Shown here piece by piece: positions 1 to 11,006 of a DNA stretch of 58,048 bases. Under the pieces are notes generated by a model. That model searched no databases, was not told where the DNA came from, and worked only from the letters and a program-made list of their open reading frames with translations. Position 1 is the first letter of the stretch; each line of letters opens with the position of its first letter. The stretch comes from Buttiauxella noackiae ATCC 51607 (GTDB lineage: Bacteria; Pseudomonadota; Gammaproteobacteria; Enterobacterales; Enterobacteriaceae): NCBI RefSeq assembly GCF_001654865.1, contig NZ_LXEO01000043.1, positions 1-58,048 on the forward strand. Reading direction: 5' to 3'. A program made the position numbers and the translations under genes.

Positions 1-1062
1 CTGCCCGGCGTAGGGCGCAATTTCATCGGTCCAGCGAGTAATGCGCACAGGGTCGTAGGATTTTCCTATTTCGTCTTTATCCAGCAGAGCACTCGCTTCA
101 TCGAAACGCCTGTACCACTGCATGGTGGATTTTTTGTCGAACTGAAGTCCTTCATATTCCGAGTAGAAATGCAGGGATCTTGATTCATTAAACCGCACGG
201 GTTTAATGAGCTGGTTAACTTTGACCAGAAGTGGCGATAATCCTTCGATTTTCATTTCGCCTAATGGAGGAGGAAGCCTACCGGCTTTAAGGATCACCCC
301 GTTGCTATAGGGAAGCAGGCTTATTTCAGGCGTTTTGGCCAAACGATGCGTTAATTTTTCCGCTCCGCCCAGCTTTTCCAGCCACGGCGTACCCAGAATG
401 GTGTACCAGCAGGCACCTTTCAGGCCCATAACAGCGCCACCGCCTTCCAGCGTGCCAAGAGAATCCACCATCACGCCGGAAAAACGCTGCGCCAAGGCAA
501 ATTCATACGGAAACATTCGCTCACGGGCATAAGGAAGTGCAAACGACAGTCCCGCATAACCACTTTCCACCGAGAAGGTGTCACACAGCCACATCAGCCA
601 GGCTTCATAGCGCTTTTTGCCGTCAGGCTCTTTCAGTAGTGACAACGGGAGTGTTAACTTAATGACTGAGCGATCATTCTCATTGTGGTAGATACGCTCA
701 CCGACAATGAGAATGCTGTAATCTGGTGCCAGATTAGATTCAGTAGCGCTGCTTAGAACCCAGTCGACAATCTCTTCAGGCGTGGAATCAAGTAGTTCCT
801 GCTTTTGTTTGGCATAATTCTTCTCTGTAATAGCTGTCCACTTCTTACCTGGTAACGTTTTTTTCAGATATGGCTTAAATTCCTCATAAAAACGATCCAC
901 ACACTCCACCATCCTGCGGCGGACTTCCAGTGTATGCCCGTCTTTAAAAAAGACGGTGATAATCAGACTGAGATTGACCGCCGGACTGCCGTCTTTATAT
1001 TTCACGGAGGCTTCCGGCAGCCATTTCTCGATGTAGTTCAGCTCAAAATCCTGCAATTCCAT
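1..1062 (-). CDS. DUF3396 (type VI immunity family) protein, C-terminus beyond window
   Basis: The frame is open for 354 codons from an ATG at 1062 to the left edge, so the protein is partial. The start has a good ribosome site (AAGGAGCAGGT). The protein looks cytoplasmic: no signal peptide or membrane segment is visible. It has the pattern of DUF3396 proteins (an early FFKDGHTLEVRRR segment, a central SGYAGLSFALPYA segment, and YTILGTPWLEKLGG further on). DUF3396 proteins are recurrent immunity proteins beside type VI toxins. It begins 12 bases after the nuclease gene and follows vgrG, so it most likely neutralises that nuclease in the producing cell. Family call is from residue pattern; the immunity role is inferred from position. 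Confidence 0.75.
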   Translation of the reverse strand, partial: MELQDFELNYIEKWLPEASVKYKDGSPAVNLSLIITVFFKDGHTLEVRRRMVECVDRFYEEFKPYLKKTLPGKKWTAITEKNYAKQKQELLDSTPEEIVDWVLSSATESNLAPDYSILIVGERIYHNENDRSVIKLTLPLSLLKEPDGKKRYEAWLMWLCDTFSVESGYAGLSFALPYARERMFPYEFALAQRFSGVMVDSLGTLEGGGAVMGLKGACWYTILGTPWLEKLGGAEKLTHRLAKTPEISLLPYSNGVILKAGRLPPPLGEMKIEGLSPLLVKVNQLIKPVRFNESRSLHFYSEYEGLQFDKKSTMQWYRRFDEASALLDKDEIGKSYDPVRITRWTDEIAPYAGQ

Positions 1063-1074
1063 ACCTGCTCCTTT

Positions 1075-2364
1075 TTAACCGGCCGCCAGTGCTGCCGTCC
1101 CCGTACCGAGAATAGCTGCCAGTGTTCCCCAGGCGCTTATTGCCAGACGAACAATCAGTAAAAATGCCCCAATAATGGCTTCCGGGATACCCAGTGTTAC
1201 CACCAGAACGCCGATACCCACGGCAACCAGAATAACGCCGACCGTTTTCGCGACATTGGTTAAAACCTGTACCCAGTCCACCTGTCTGAGCATATCGAGC
1301 GTCATATCGGTGGCGTGCTGTATTTCTGCCCATGCGGCTTTAATCTGGGCGTTGGTCCAGGATTTCACTGCCTTACCGGTTTTGCTGGCCCAGACCCAGG
1401 CCTCGCTTCCCTGCCGGTAAACCCACTCACCGCTGTCGTTAAGCCAGCTGGCCGCTGAATTCAGGACCTGCTGCGTCTCTTTTGACAGGGCGTTCCAGCC
1501 TTCAGCCACGCCACGCACCGCGCCCTCACTGAGGTCGGCTACAACGTGCCCGGCATACGTCCAGGGCTCTATTCTGGCAGCAACAGGGCGGGAGGGCGGA
1601 CGGGGTATAAATATCGGGGGGAAGAGAGCCAGCGGCCAGTATTTTGCCCCGCTGCTCTGCCAGGCTTTCAGAGTCGCGTTGACCACCTGATCAGCCCACT
1701 GGTGCTCTTCCGGGCGACAGTCGTGGATCTCCAGAATGGTCATGCGATCTTCATGACCAATTCCGCCTACAATTTTCATGTAGTCCCCATATTGCCCTTC
1801 GCCAAAATCATCCCCCGGAAACTTCACCTCCACCAAGCGGGCCAGATTGTCACCATGCATACTGCCTTCAGTATCTGGCCCGGCCAGCCCTGGCCAGCGA
1901 TCCTGTTTGTTCTTAACAATAATGATGTCAGGACGGCGGTATATCCCCCTGCCGGGCACCGGGAAGGGATTGGTGGTATGGCGACGGCCGGGGCCGTCCT
2001 TTTTCAGCAGCGTACTGCTCAGAAAAGGGCGTGGCGGTGTGGTACGCATATCAAACGGCACTTCCGCCTTGTAGTACCAGCAGTAGTTTCGCGCGATTTC
2101 ATCCACGCGTATAAGACCACTCATCATGGTCTGCTTAAGACTCATCTGGTAAGTTTTGCCTTCACGGCGGATCTGCGCCGACAGTTGCGGAAAACGCATG
2201 GCGTATTCCACCTTGATATGCAGGTACTGACGGTTTTCGGTGGTCGGCAGACGTGACTGTTTCTCGACCATTTCGACGCCCGTCGTGGTGCAGTCCCACG
2301 GTGGGTTGGTCCCCCCGTCGGGAATATCGGGTGTCGGTGTATCGGGTAAATCGGGCATTTCCAT
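1075..2364 (-). CDS. VRR-NUC domain type VI secretion nuclease effector
   Basis: A 429-residue protein whose ATG overlaps the vgrG stop by one base (TAATG), so the two are translationally coupled. The N-terminus is rich in proline and aspartate. A PD-(D/E)XK nuclease core of the VRR-NUC type lies at about residues 135-235: RRPD at 143-146 supplies the metal-binding aspartate and LVEVKFPGD (E179, K181) the E-x-K pair. The last 60 residues hold two strongly hydrophobic stretches (about 372-392 and 396-422). VRR-NUC proteins of this architecture are antibacterial type VI DNases (TseV type in Salmonella). VgrG upstream and a DUF3396 protein downstream support an effector role. Direct proof of nuclease activity and the job of the hydrophobic tail are not shown by sequence. 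Confidence 0.82.
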   Translation of the reverse strand: MEMPDLPDTPTPDIPDGGTNPPWDCTTTGVEMVEKQSRLPTTENRQYLHIKVEYAMRFPQLSAQIRREGKTYQMSLKQTMMSGLIRVDEIARNYCWYYKAEVPFDMRTTPPRPFLSSTLLKKDGPGRRHTTNPFPVPGRGIYRRPDIIIVKNKQDRWPGLAGPDTEGSMHGDNLARLVEVKFPGDDFGEGQYGDYMKIVGGIGHEDRMTILEIHDCRPEEHQWADQVVNATLKAWQSSGAKYWPLALFPPIFIPRPPSRPVAARIEPWTYAGHVVADLSEGAVRGVAEGWNALSKETQQVLNSAASWLNDSGEWVYRQGSEAWVWASKTGKAVKSWTNAQIKAAWAEIQHATDMTLDMLRQVDWVQVLTNVAKTVGVILVAVGIGVLVVTLGIPEAIIGAFLLIVRLAISAWGTLAAILGTGTAALAAG

Positions 2365-4898
2365 TATGACGGGTTCTCCCTGAGTTCAGTTTCCAGTTGT
2401 TGCGTATCGGTTTCCCCCACAAACCACATCGATTCTTCCGGCTGTGGTGTTTTCGTCAGGACATGCAGTTCCACATCCTCCTGCTGACGGGTATAAACCG
2501 GCACGGAGCGGCCTTCGTTATCGCTGAATCCTGTTGCTGTCTGGCCTGATGGGGTGGTGAGGCGATAGGGTGTATTCACCAGAATGTTGCCGTTTTTGTC
2601 CTGCAACTGATAGATAGCCGAATAGATGTATGCAGTGCCGGTGCGGGGCATTTTCATCGGCATACCCTGCGCCCCAGCCTTCACCGTCCGCTTCATCTTG
2701 CGCAGATACTGGGTTGTCGTGCCGTACTCCACCTTCCCCGCCTCTATCTTCAGATAACTGCCGCCACCGCCAATCAGCGTGATGCGCTTCTTGCCCGCGA
2801 ACAGAATGTCTTCGGTGCTGGTCAGCGTCAGTTTCTTCTCCGCAAACAGCCGCAGATTGCCGTTCTGGGCCTGCATCTCCACCGGGCCTTCGCTCGCTTT
2901 CAGGCTCATCGGCCCGCTGCGCGCAAACATCCCCAGCTTTTCCCCCGTCAGCGCGGTCATGTTGCCCATCACACCCACGCTGATATCGCCTCCGGCACTG
3001 ATGGCAACGTTCTTCTTTGCTGCAAGCTGCATATTCTCACCGCTGGTAAAAGCCACCCCTTCCGGGGCCGAGACGTGCAGGATTTTATTCAGCGGTTTCA
3101 GGCGCGCTTCAAACATCTGTTTCTGGCTGTCGATGTCTGCCTTCAGTGCTTTGGCCTGTTCAGCGGCGGCAGCCAGCCGGGCCAGTTGCTGTTGCAGCAG
3201 GTCGATAGTCTTCAGCGCCGCGTCCATATCCAGCACCTGCCCCTGCGCTTTCGCCTGTCCGTCTGCGCTGATAAACAGCCCCTTTGCTGCGCGCAGCGTG
3301 CCGTAGCCGTCGGTGCGAAGTTCGGTGCCGGTGCCACGGGGTTTGCCCTGTGCATCCACCAGATGTCCGGTGTTCAGCTGGGTTTTCCCCGCTTCCGTGG
3401 TGAGCTGGATATGCTCCTTGCCCCGCAGGTCTTCCATCCGCAACTCATTTCGTGAGGCGGTGCGCAAAATATTCTGGCTGCGGTTATCGCGACTGACGAT
3501 ATCAGGGTGCCCGGAGTCATGCAGCGCATGAGAAATATACGGCAGGTCAATATCGCCATTCCCGTAAGCAATAGCGACTTCGGTACCGTCAGTCAGCGGC
3601 GTGTGCCAGCCGAATGTGTCACCGGCATACGGCTTTGCCATCCGCAGCCACAGGTATGCGTAACCCTGTTCGCGGTCATCACGGTCAAAGTCCAGTTTCA
3701 CCCGGTAACGACCCTGCTCATCCAGGTGTGCGTAGATATCCCCCTTCTCGCGACTCTCGATTCTGGCCGGGAGTGTGCCGTGGGTTTCCGGGCGTTCAGG
3801 GCACACCGGGCGGAAGCAGTACCGTTCGGTGTAGGGCTGGCCCCAGACAGAGACATACAGCCGTGAATCGCGGGAGCCGATAAACGTCACCAGCGTCATT
3901 ATCACACCTTCTTTCAGCGCCGGGACGACATCACCCTGCGGCTCCAGCACCTGGCCGGGGCTGAGCTGGGAAGCGTTGCTGAACAGGTGGATACGGGCCG
4001 ATTTATTCAGCTCGCGTTCGTGGTGGAGTCGGGCGTAAAATGCGCCGCTTTCAGTCTCCGGCTCAGGGGCGCTGTCATCCCCTGCTTCCCGGTATGGGGC
4101 GCTGTAGTGATAATGTTCTCCCGTAGTCACCACGTCATTGCGCACGCTGACTGTCGCGTCCAGCGGCGTGGTGGCGGTACGGTAGTTGTAATCACGCAAG
4201 GCGACACCGCCACTCACCACATTGTGCCAGGTGCGCACACCCCACACCGATTCACGCGCACCGTCAGACAGCCCCGAAAGCTCCCCGTAAGGCAGGCTGA
4301 CACCGAACATATACTGCAACTGGCTATCACCAAAAATGACGATTTCCATTTCCGTTGCGGCATTCATTTCAAAACGGAACCAGATCCCCACCTCTGCAAG
4401 AATACGCTGGATAAATTCCAGGTCTGTTTCACGCCACTGGGTAATCACTTCACGCGGCGGATATTCGCGGAACAGGCGAAACTCAAAGTCAGGCGCCTCC
4501 AGCCCGTGCGCTCGCAGCACCTGTTCAACCACTTCGGGTACAGAGTTATTCTGATAAACACCGCAGCGGCGGGTGCGGGACAGTAAGGCAAGACGAGATT
4601 CAAGGGTGACGCGGTAGCGGGATTCATCGGCATTCGTGGAAAGCCATTCCAACCGGGTAAGAACGCCATGCACCACCTTGCCGTCCCGCATACTGAAACT
4701 GGCGTACTTCATCAGTGCCTGTTCAGGCCGGAGGTTGGCTTGTGGCGACGTGAACTCAATCACCCAGCGAAACGGCTCGCTTAATGCTTCCCGACCACGA
4801 AAACGCAGCACATCTGCCGGGAACGTTCCGCCCCAGATCTCTAGCGAATAGCCGGACAGTGTTTTAACTTGAGTAGCCAAATGCCCTTCCTTAGTCAT
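2364..4898 (-). CDS. vgrG: Type VI secretion tip protein VgrG with C-terminal transthyretin-like extension
   Basis: An 844-residue spike protein (TssI/VgrG). In order: gp27-like Rhs/VgrG N-terminal region (about 20-330), gp5-like OB fold (about 390-460, HTPLTDGTEVAIAYGNGD), a linker with a coiled alanine/glutamine-rich stretch, the DUF2345 beta-helix (about 580-730), and a final 90-residue beta-rich domain resembling transthyretin-like cargo adaptors (starting near TAYIYSAIYQL). It trimerises as the puncturing tip and carries the downstream nuclease. Start choice: the ATG at 4898 has no clear ribosome site, whereas a TTG at 4880 is preceded by AAGGAAGG at good spacing and may be the true start. 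No hcp, PAAR or baseplate gene is visible, so this is either an orphan vgrG cluster or the edge of a larger locus to the left. Confidence 0.93.
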   Translation of the reverse strand: MTKEGHLATQVKTLSGYSLEIWGGTFPADVLRFRGREALSEPFRWVIEFTSPQANLRPEQALMKYASFSMRDGKVVHGVLTRLEWLSTNADESRYRVTLESRLALLSRTRRCGVYQNNSVPEVVEQVLRAHGLEAPDFEFRLFREYPPREVITQWRETDLEFIQRILAEVGIWFRFEMNAATEMEIVIFGDSQLQYMFGVSLPYGELSGLSDGARESVWGVRTWHNVVSGGVALRDYNYRTATTPLDATVSVRNDVVTTGEHYHYSAPYREAGDDSAPEPETESGAFYARLHHERELNKSARIHLFSNASQLSPGQVLEPQGDVVPALKEGVIMTLVTFIGSRDSRLYVSVWGQPYTERYCFRPVCPERPETHGTLPARIESREKGDIYAHLDEQGRYRVKLDFDRDDREQGYAYLWLRMAKPYAGDTFGWHTPLTDGTEVAIAYGNGDIDLPYISHALHDSGHPDIVSRDNRSQNILRTASRNELRMEDLRGKEHIQLTTEAGKTQLNTGHLVDAQGKPRGTGTELRTDGYGTLRAAKGLFISADGQAKAQGQVLDMDAALKTIDLLQQQLARLAAAAEQAKALKADIDSQKQMFEARLKPLNKILHVSAPEGVAFTSGENMQLAAKKNVAISAGGDISVGVMGNMTALTGEKLGMFARSGPMSLKASEGPVEMQAQNGNLRLFAEKKLTLTSTEDILFAGKKRITLIGGGGSYLKIEAGKVEYGTTTQYLRKMKRTVKAGAQGMPMKMPRTGTAYIYSAIYQLQDKNGNILVNTPYRLTTPSGQTATGFSDNEGRSVPVYTRQQEDVELHVLTKTPQPEESMWFVGETDTQQLETELRENPS

Positions 4899-4965
4899 TA
4901 GACAAAGTACCCATTATGAAAATCAGGGCGTCCTTAACGTAAATCGGGGAATAGTTTCACGATTT

Positions 4966-4988
4966 TATCCCTTATTCCATAAGGGATA
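4966..4988. repeat. 9-bp perfect inverted repeat upstream of vgrG
   Basis: The arms are TATCCCTTA and TAAGGGATA with a 5-base spacer (TTCCA), 68-86 bases upstream of the vgrG ATG. It could be an operator or a weak hairpin. The rest of 4899-5423 (a 525-base gap) holds no convincing gene: the 60-codon frame at 4965-5147 lacks a ribosome site and recognisable motifs. Confidence 0.4.
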
Positions 4989-5375
4989 TTTAAGAATCAG
5001 ACTGTCGCCAGTAATATATCGGGTCATTGATCTGACATTTACTACTCTGCCCGGAGATTCAACATCATTCCCCCTGCAGATTACCCTGAAGTGCTGTTGC
5101 CGCTGGTTAGCACCATCTGTGCTTTGTAGCCAGGCCATTGAAGCCATTTCTCATATCGGTGATACCGGCAACCAGCCAGATTTGGGTCCCGGAAGGTCAT
5201 GGAATCATCGCTTTAGTTCCTGTATCAGCAGAGTGAGAAGCTTTTCGCTGACAGGCCGTTAAGGCGTATTAATCAATGGGAACAGGTCAGCCTGGGCACA
5301 AACCCGCCCCTCAGCTCTATCAATTAATGAGCACATCTAATAAACCCTAGCTAATTACCCCATCTAATCAAATAA

Positions 5376-8258
<2,883 letters not shown>

Positions 8259-8318
8259 TCATGAAGGGTATTCATAGACACAATCATTTTAGCCCCATTT
8301 CTGACATTAATGATAATT

Positions 8319-8335
8319 GATAGTCTGACTGTATC
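8319..8335. promoter_or_regulatory. Candidate LysR-box in the divergent intergenic region
   Basis: GATA-N9-TATC is an interrupted dyad that also fits the LysR consensus T-N11-A (ATAGTCTGACTGTAT). It lies between the LysR start at 8219 and the reductase start at 8368, where such regulators normally bind. Prediction only. Confidence 0.35.
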
Positions 8336-8367
8336 GAATATAAGTCTGAATTATCAGAAGGTTTATC

Positions 8368-9165
8368 ATGAAAATACTCGTTGCAGGCGCGACAGGAAGT
8401 ATTGGTCTGCATGTCTTGAATACCGCCATCAAAATGGGCCATCAGCCCGTAGCGCTGGTCAGAAATAAGCGCAAAGTAAAATTGCTTCCTCGTGGAACGA
8501 ATGTTTTTTACGGCGATGTTTCAATGCCGGAAACACTCACCGAATTGCCGAAAGATATTGATGCCATCATCTTTACTCTCGGTTCCGATGGTCAGGGTCG
8601 TATTGGTGCCAGAGCGATAGATTACGGCGGTGTGCGTAACATTTTACGCATCTTCAAGAAAACGCCTGTTCGTATCGGACTAATGACCACGATTGGCGTG
8701 ACTGAACGACTCAGCACCTGGAATCAACGCACTGAGGTTCATGACTGGAAAAGACGTGCCGAGCGTCTGGTCAGGGCAAGCGGTCACCCCTATACCATCG
8801 TCAGGCCCGGCTGGTTTGATTACAACAATGATGATGAGTACAGAATCGTTATGCTTCAGGGAGATCGTCGCCATGCTGGAACACCGGAAGATGGCGTGAT
8901 ATCCAGAGAGCAAATCGCCCAGGTTCTGGTCAGTGCCCTGACCAACGATGCGGCAAAAAATAAAACTTTTGAGCTTGTGGCTGAACAAGGTGAAGCACAG
9001 CAGGATCTTACCCCACTGTTTGCAGACCTGCGGATTGATGATCCACAAAAAAATGATGGGGTTTTGGACATCGACAATATGCCCCTCAGGGAAGAACCTG
9101 AGTGCATTATTAATGAACTGAACTTGTACTCAAAAAACAATAAATATAAAAACCTGAAACCCTAA
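8368..9165 (+). CDS. NAD(P)-binding (NmrA/atypical SDR) oxidoreductase
   Basis: A 265-residue protein with the nucleotide motif GATGSIG at residues 7-13 and basic residues (NKRK) after the second strand that favour NADP(H). IIFTLGSDGQG and GLMTTIGVT follow as in the NAD(P)H-binding SDR a5 group, and YTIVRPGWF marks the substrate side. The canonical YxxxK pair is not evident, as is common in this atypical branch. GAAGG 10 bases upstream supports the ATG. It is divergent from the LysR gene and likely under its control. Probable cytoplasmic reductase or redox sensor; the substrate is unknown. Confidence 0.85.
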   Translation: MKILVAGATGSIGLHVLNTAIKMGHQPVALVRNKRKVKLLPRGTNVFYGDVSMPETLTELPKDIDAIIFTLGSDGQGRIGARAIDYGGVRNILRIFKKTPVRIGLMTTIGVTERLSTWNQRTEVHDWKRRAERLVRASGHPYTIVRPGWFDYNNDDEYRIVMLQGDRRHAGTPEDGVISREQIAQVLVSALTNDAAKNKTFELVAEQGEAQQDLTPLFADLRIDDPQKNDGVLDIDNMPLREEPECIINELNLYSKNNKYKNLKP

Positions 9166-9176
9166 CTACCATTACT

Positions 9177-9293
9177 TTGGTCATAGGTTTTATTTCAATA
9201 AATGCCGCCTCTGCTGCTCAGGAAATTAATCATTTTGGTCAGACCCAACATCAGCCATTGATAGGTATTCAGAGTCCGAAGAAACTCTGGTAA
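9177..9293 (+). pseudogene. Possible remnant of a small exported protein (YhcN/BhsA-like N-terminus)
   Basis: A short frame right after the reductase stop has a hydrophobic stretch ending in an A-x-A-type signal cleavage site (NAASAAQEINHFG) and a following Q-P-L-I-G pattern reminiscent of the start of YhcN/BhsA (DUF1471) proteins, then stops. It has only a TTG start and no ribosome site. A second unrelated short frame ending at 9349 continues in another phase. This looks like decayed coding DNA. Apart from this remnant and the repeats described separately, I see nothing in 9166-9516. Confidence 0.3.
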
Positions 9294-9431
9294 TTGATCC
9301 TGAGTTAAAAAAGCGTAGTGCTCTTTCTCATGAGGGGTGACGGTGCTGGATTTTACTCGGCCCTACCAGTCACAACGGCATAGCAGGGGTACATTTTACC
9401 CCACATTAAGCTTGACCCTGGAGGAGTACAA

Positions 9432-9519
9432 TTGAGTTCAATAGACTAACAGAATGCTATAACTGCTGATTTATCAAGGGAAAATTGAGTTTGGTAGACT
9501 TCAGGAGACTTGAGTTTGG
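9432..9519. repeat. Iterated TTGAGTT-type direct repeats abutting the tRNA 3' end
   Basis: A 16-base unit TTGAGTTYRRTAGACT occurs at 9432-9447 and 9485-9500 (13 of 16 identical), and its first ten bases recur exactly at 9510-9519, running into the tRNA-Gly CCA end. Direct repeats next to a tRNA 3' end are what arm-type integrase sites or an old attachment junction look like, but no integrase gene is in the window. Confidence 0.4.
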
Positions 9520-9590
9520 AGCGGGTGAAGGGAATCGAACCCTCGTATGCAGCTTGGGAAGCTGCCGTTCTACCATTGAACTACACCCGC
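9517..9590 (-). tRNA. glyU: tRNA-Gly(CCC)
   Basis: 74 bases including encoded CCA. The acceptor stem GCGGGTG pairs with CACCCGC, the D-arm holds TTCAATGGTAGA, the anticodon stem GCAGC/GCTGC encloses loop TTCCCAA (anticodon CCC, bases 9556-9558), and the T-arm is GAGGG-TTCGATT-CCCTT. It reads GGG glycine codons. It matches enterobacterial glyU, which in E. coli lies near ygeR as here. The 3' end faces the accessory region to its left, consistent with glyU serving as an integration site. Confidence 0.97.
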
Positions 9591-9801
9591 TTAGAAGTGC
9601 GTAGGCATTATAGACGTTCAGCCTTCACTGGCAAGCGCCTTTTCATTTTACATGGTGGATTATTAAGCGATTGTTTTTATTAGAGGCATGCGAATATTTT
9701 AGCCTTGTTGGTAAATCAACTTATTGGCACTTCCCTCCCGTTGTCCCCTCCACCCTATAAGTTCTACAATGGTGAACATTTCAACTGCATAGAGCTTAAA
9801 A

Positions 9802-10500
9802 ATGATTGATGAGAACCGCCGCATACAGTCAGTTGAACGCGCGATGGCGATACTTGAAGATATTGCTGCCGCAGGTGGTGTCGCTCGTCTAGCCGATTTA
9901 TCAGCACGACTTGATTTAAACAAAAGCACATTACATGGTCTGCTTAACACTCTCTCGGCACTGGGTTACGTAACCCGCAGAGGAACGCATTACGCACTAG
10001 GCTTGCGTTTGCGAGATATCTCGCAACCTCTGGCAGACGCGGATGAACAATTACGGGAAGTATTTACACCAGCTTTATTGAGAATAGCGAGACTAAGCGG
10101 CGAAACCAGCTATCTGGCAGTGCCTTGTGGCACGCGTGAGTATCTTTATATTGATGCTATCGAAGGGTGTAATAACCTACGTATAGCCAGTCCACGCGGG
10201 CGCCGTGAAGGGTTAACGACCTCAGCTATTGGCAAGATATTTTTAGCTAATGAACCTGGATTAGTGCGCAGTTTGCGACGAGCAAACCTACTGCCTGCAA
10301 AACTTGAGCAGGAATTACATACCATCCGCGAGCAAGGTTATGCTCTCGACCTTGAAGAAGCTGAAGTGGGGCTACATTGCCTGGCTATACCGCTTCGTCG
10401 GCAAGGATGCGTTATTGCAGCATTAGGCGTAGCAGCTCCAGCCAAGCGTTTAAGCAAGCCAGCCTTGAAAGCGCTCGCTATCGCATTTAACCAAGATTAG
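9802..10500 (+). CDS. IclR family transcriptional regulator
   Basis: A 232-residue regulator with the N-terminal IclR winged helix (about 8-62: IQSVERAMAILEDIAA, LDLNKSTLHGLLNTL) and the C-terminal GAF-like effector domain (about 80-230; RRGTHYALGLRL, SAIGKIFLAN, CLAIPLRRQG). Members bind small aromatic or organic acids. It is about 20 residues shorter at the C-terminus than many family members. It sits 104 bases upstream of the GlcG/HbpS-like gene and the exporter on the same strand, and most likely controls them. Confidence 0.93.
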   Translation: MIDENRRIQSVERAMAILEDIAAAGGVARLADLSARLDLNKSTLHGLLNTLSALGYVTRRGTHYALGLRLRDISQPLADADEQLREVFTPALLRIARLSGETSYLAVPCGTREYLYIDAIEGCNNLRIASPRGRREGLTTSAIGKIFLANEPGLVRSLRRANLLPAKLEQELHTIREQGYALDLEEAEVGLHCLAIPLRRQGCVIAALGVAAPAKRLSKPALKALAIAFNQD

Positions 10501-10604
10501 TTCGGCATTATCAAACTTCAGCCTCCAGGCACTCTCCCTGTCTTCACAAATTATTAGCTCACAGCAATCATTGGCAACTCTTTATCACATCAAGGAGTTT
10601 TCCA

Positions 10605-11006
10605 ATGTCTGTTTTAAGTGAATCAACCGTTGTGCAAGTGATTGAGCGCGCCCGTAAGCTCTCTCAAGAGATGAACTTTGCTATCAATATCAGCGTGGTG
10701 GATGACGCGGGTCTACTTCGTGGTTTTTTGCGCATGGACAACGCCGTCCCTGGCGCCATTGATGTCTCCATTAAGAAAGCACGCACAGCAGCACTGTTCC
10801 GCACAGATAGCCTGACTCTTGGTGCAGATGCTCAGCCGGGCGGTGCAATTTATACTCTCGAATCCACAAACGGTGGGTTAATTAGTTTTGGCGGTGGCGT
10901 AGTGCTCTACGATGAACAGAACCACGTAACAGGAGCCGTAGGTATAGCTGGCGCAACGGTAGAAGCCGATCAGATCATTGCGCTGGCCGCAGTCGGGAGA
11001 GCATAA
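10605..11006 (+). CDS. GlcG/HbpS family (heme-binding-like) protein
   Basis: A 133-residue single-domain protein of the GlcG/HbpS/DUF336 family: SVVDDAGLLRGFLRMD, IDVSIKKARTAALF, PGGAIYTLE, ISFGGGVVLYDE and GAVGIAGATVEAD are the conserved blocks in order. No signal peptide, so cytoplasmic. Family members include heme-binding HbpS, GlcG of glycolate loci and small cofactor-free enzymes, so the activity is open. AAGGAG precedes the ATG at good spacing. The stop TAA abuts the ATG of the exporter gene with no gap, showing tight co-translation. Confidence 0.85.
   Translation: MSVLSESTVVQVIERARKLSQEMNFAINISVVDDAGLLRGFLRMDNAVPGAIDVSIKKARTAALFRTDSLTLGADAQPGGAIYTLESTNGGLISFGGGVVLYDEQNHVTGAVGIAGATVEADQIIALAAVGRA

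Noticed and set aside
1546..2256. 236-codon plus-strand open frame
   Set aside because: Antisense to the VRR-NUC effector, which has a coherent nuclease motif set; no independent support.
4965..5147. 60-codon minus-strand frame upstream of vgrG
   Set aside because: No ribosome site, no recognisable motif, and it overlaps the 9-bp inverted repeat.
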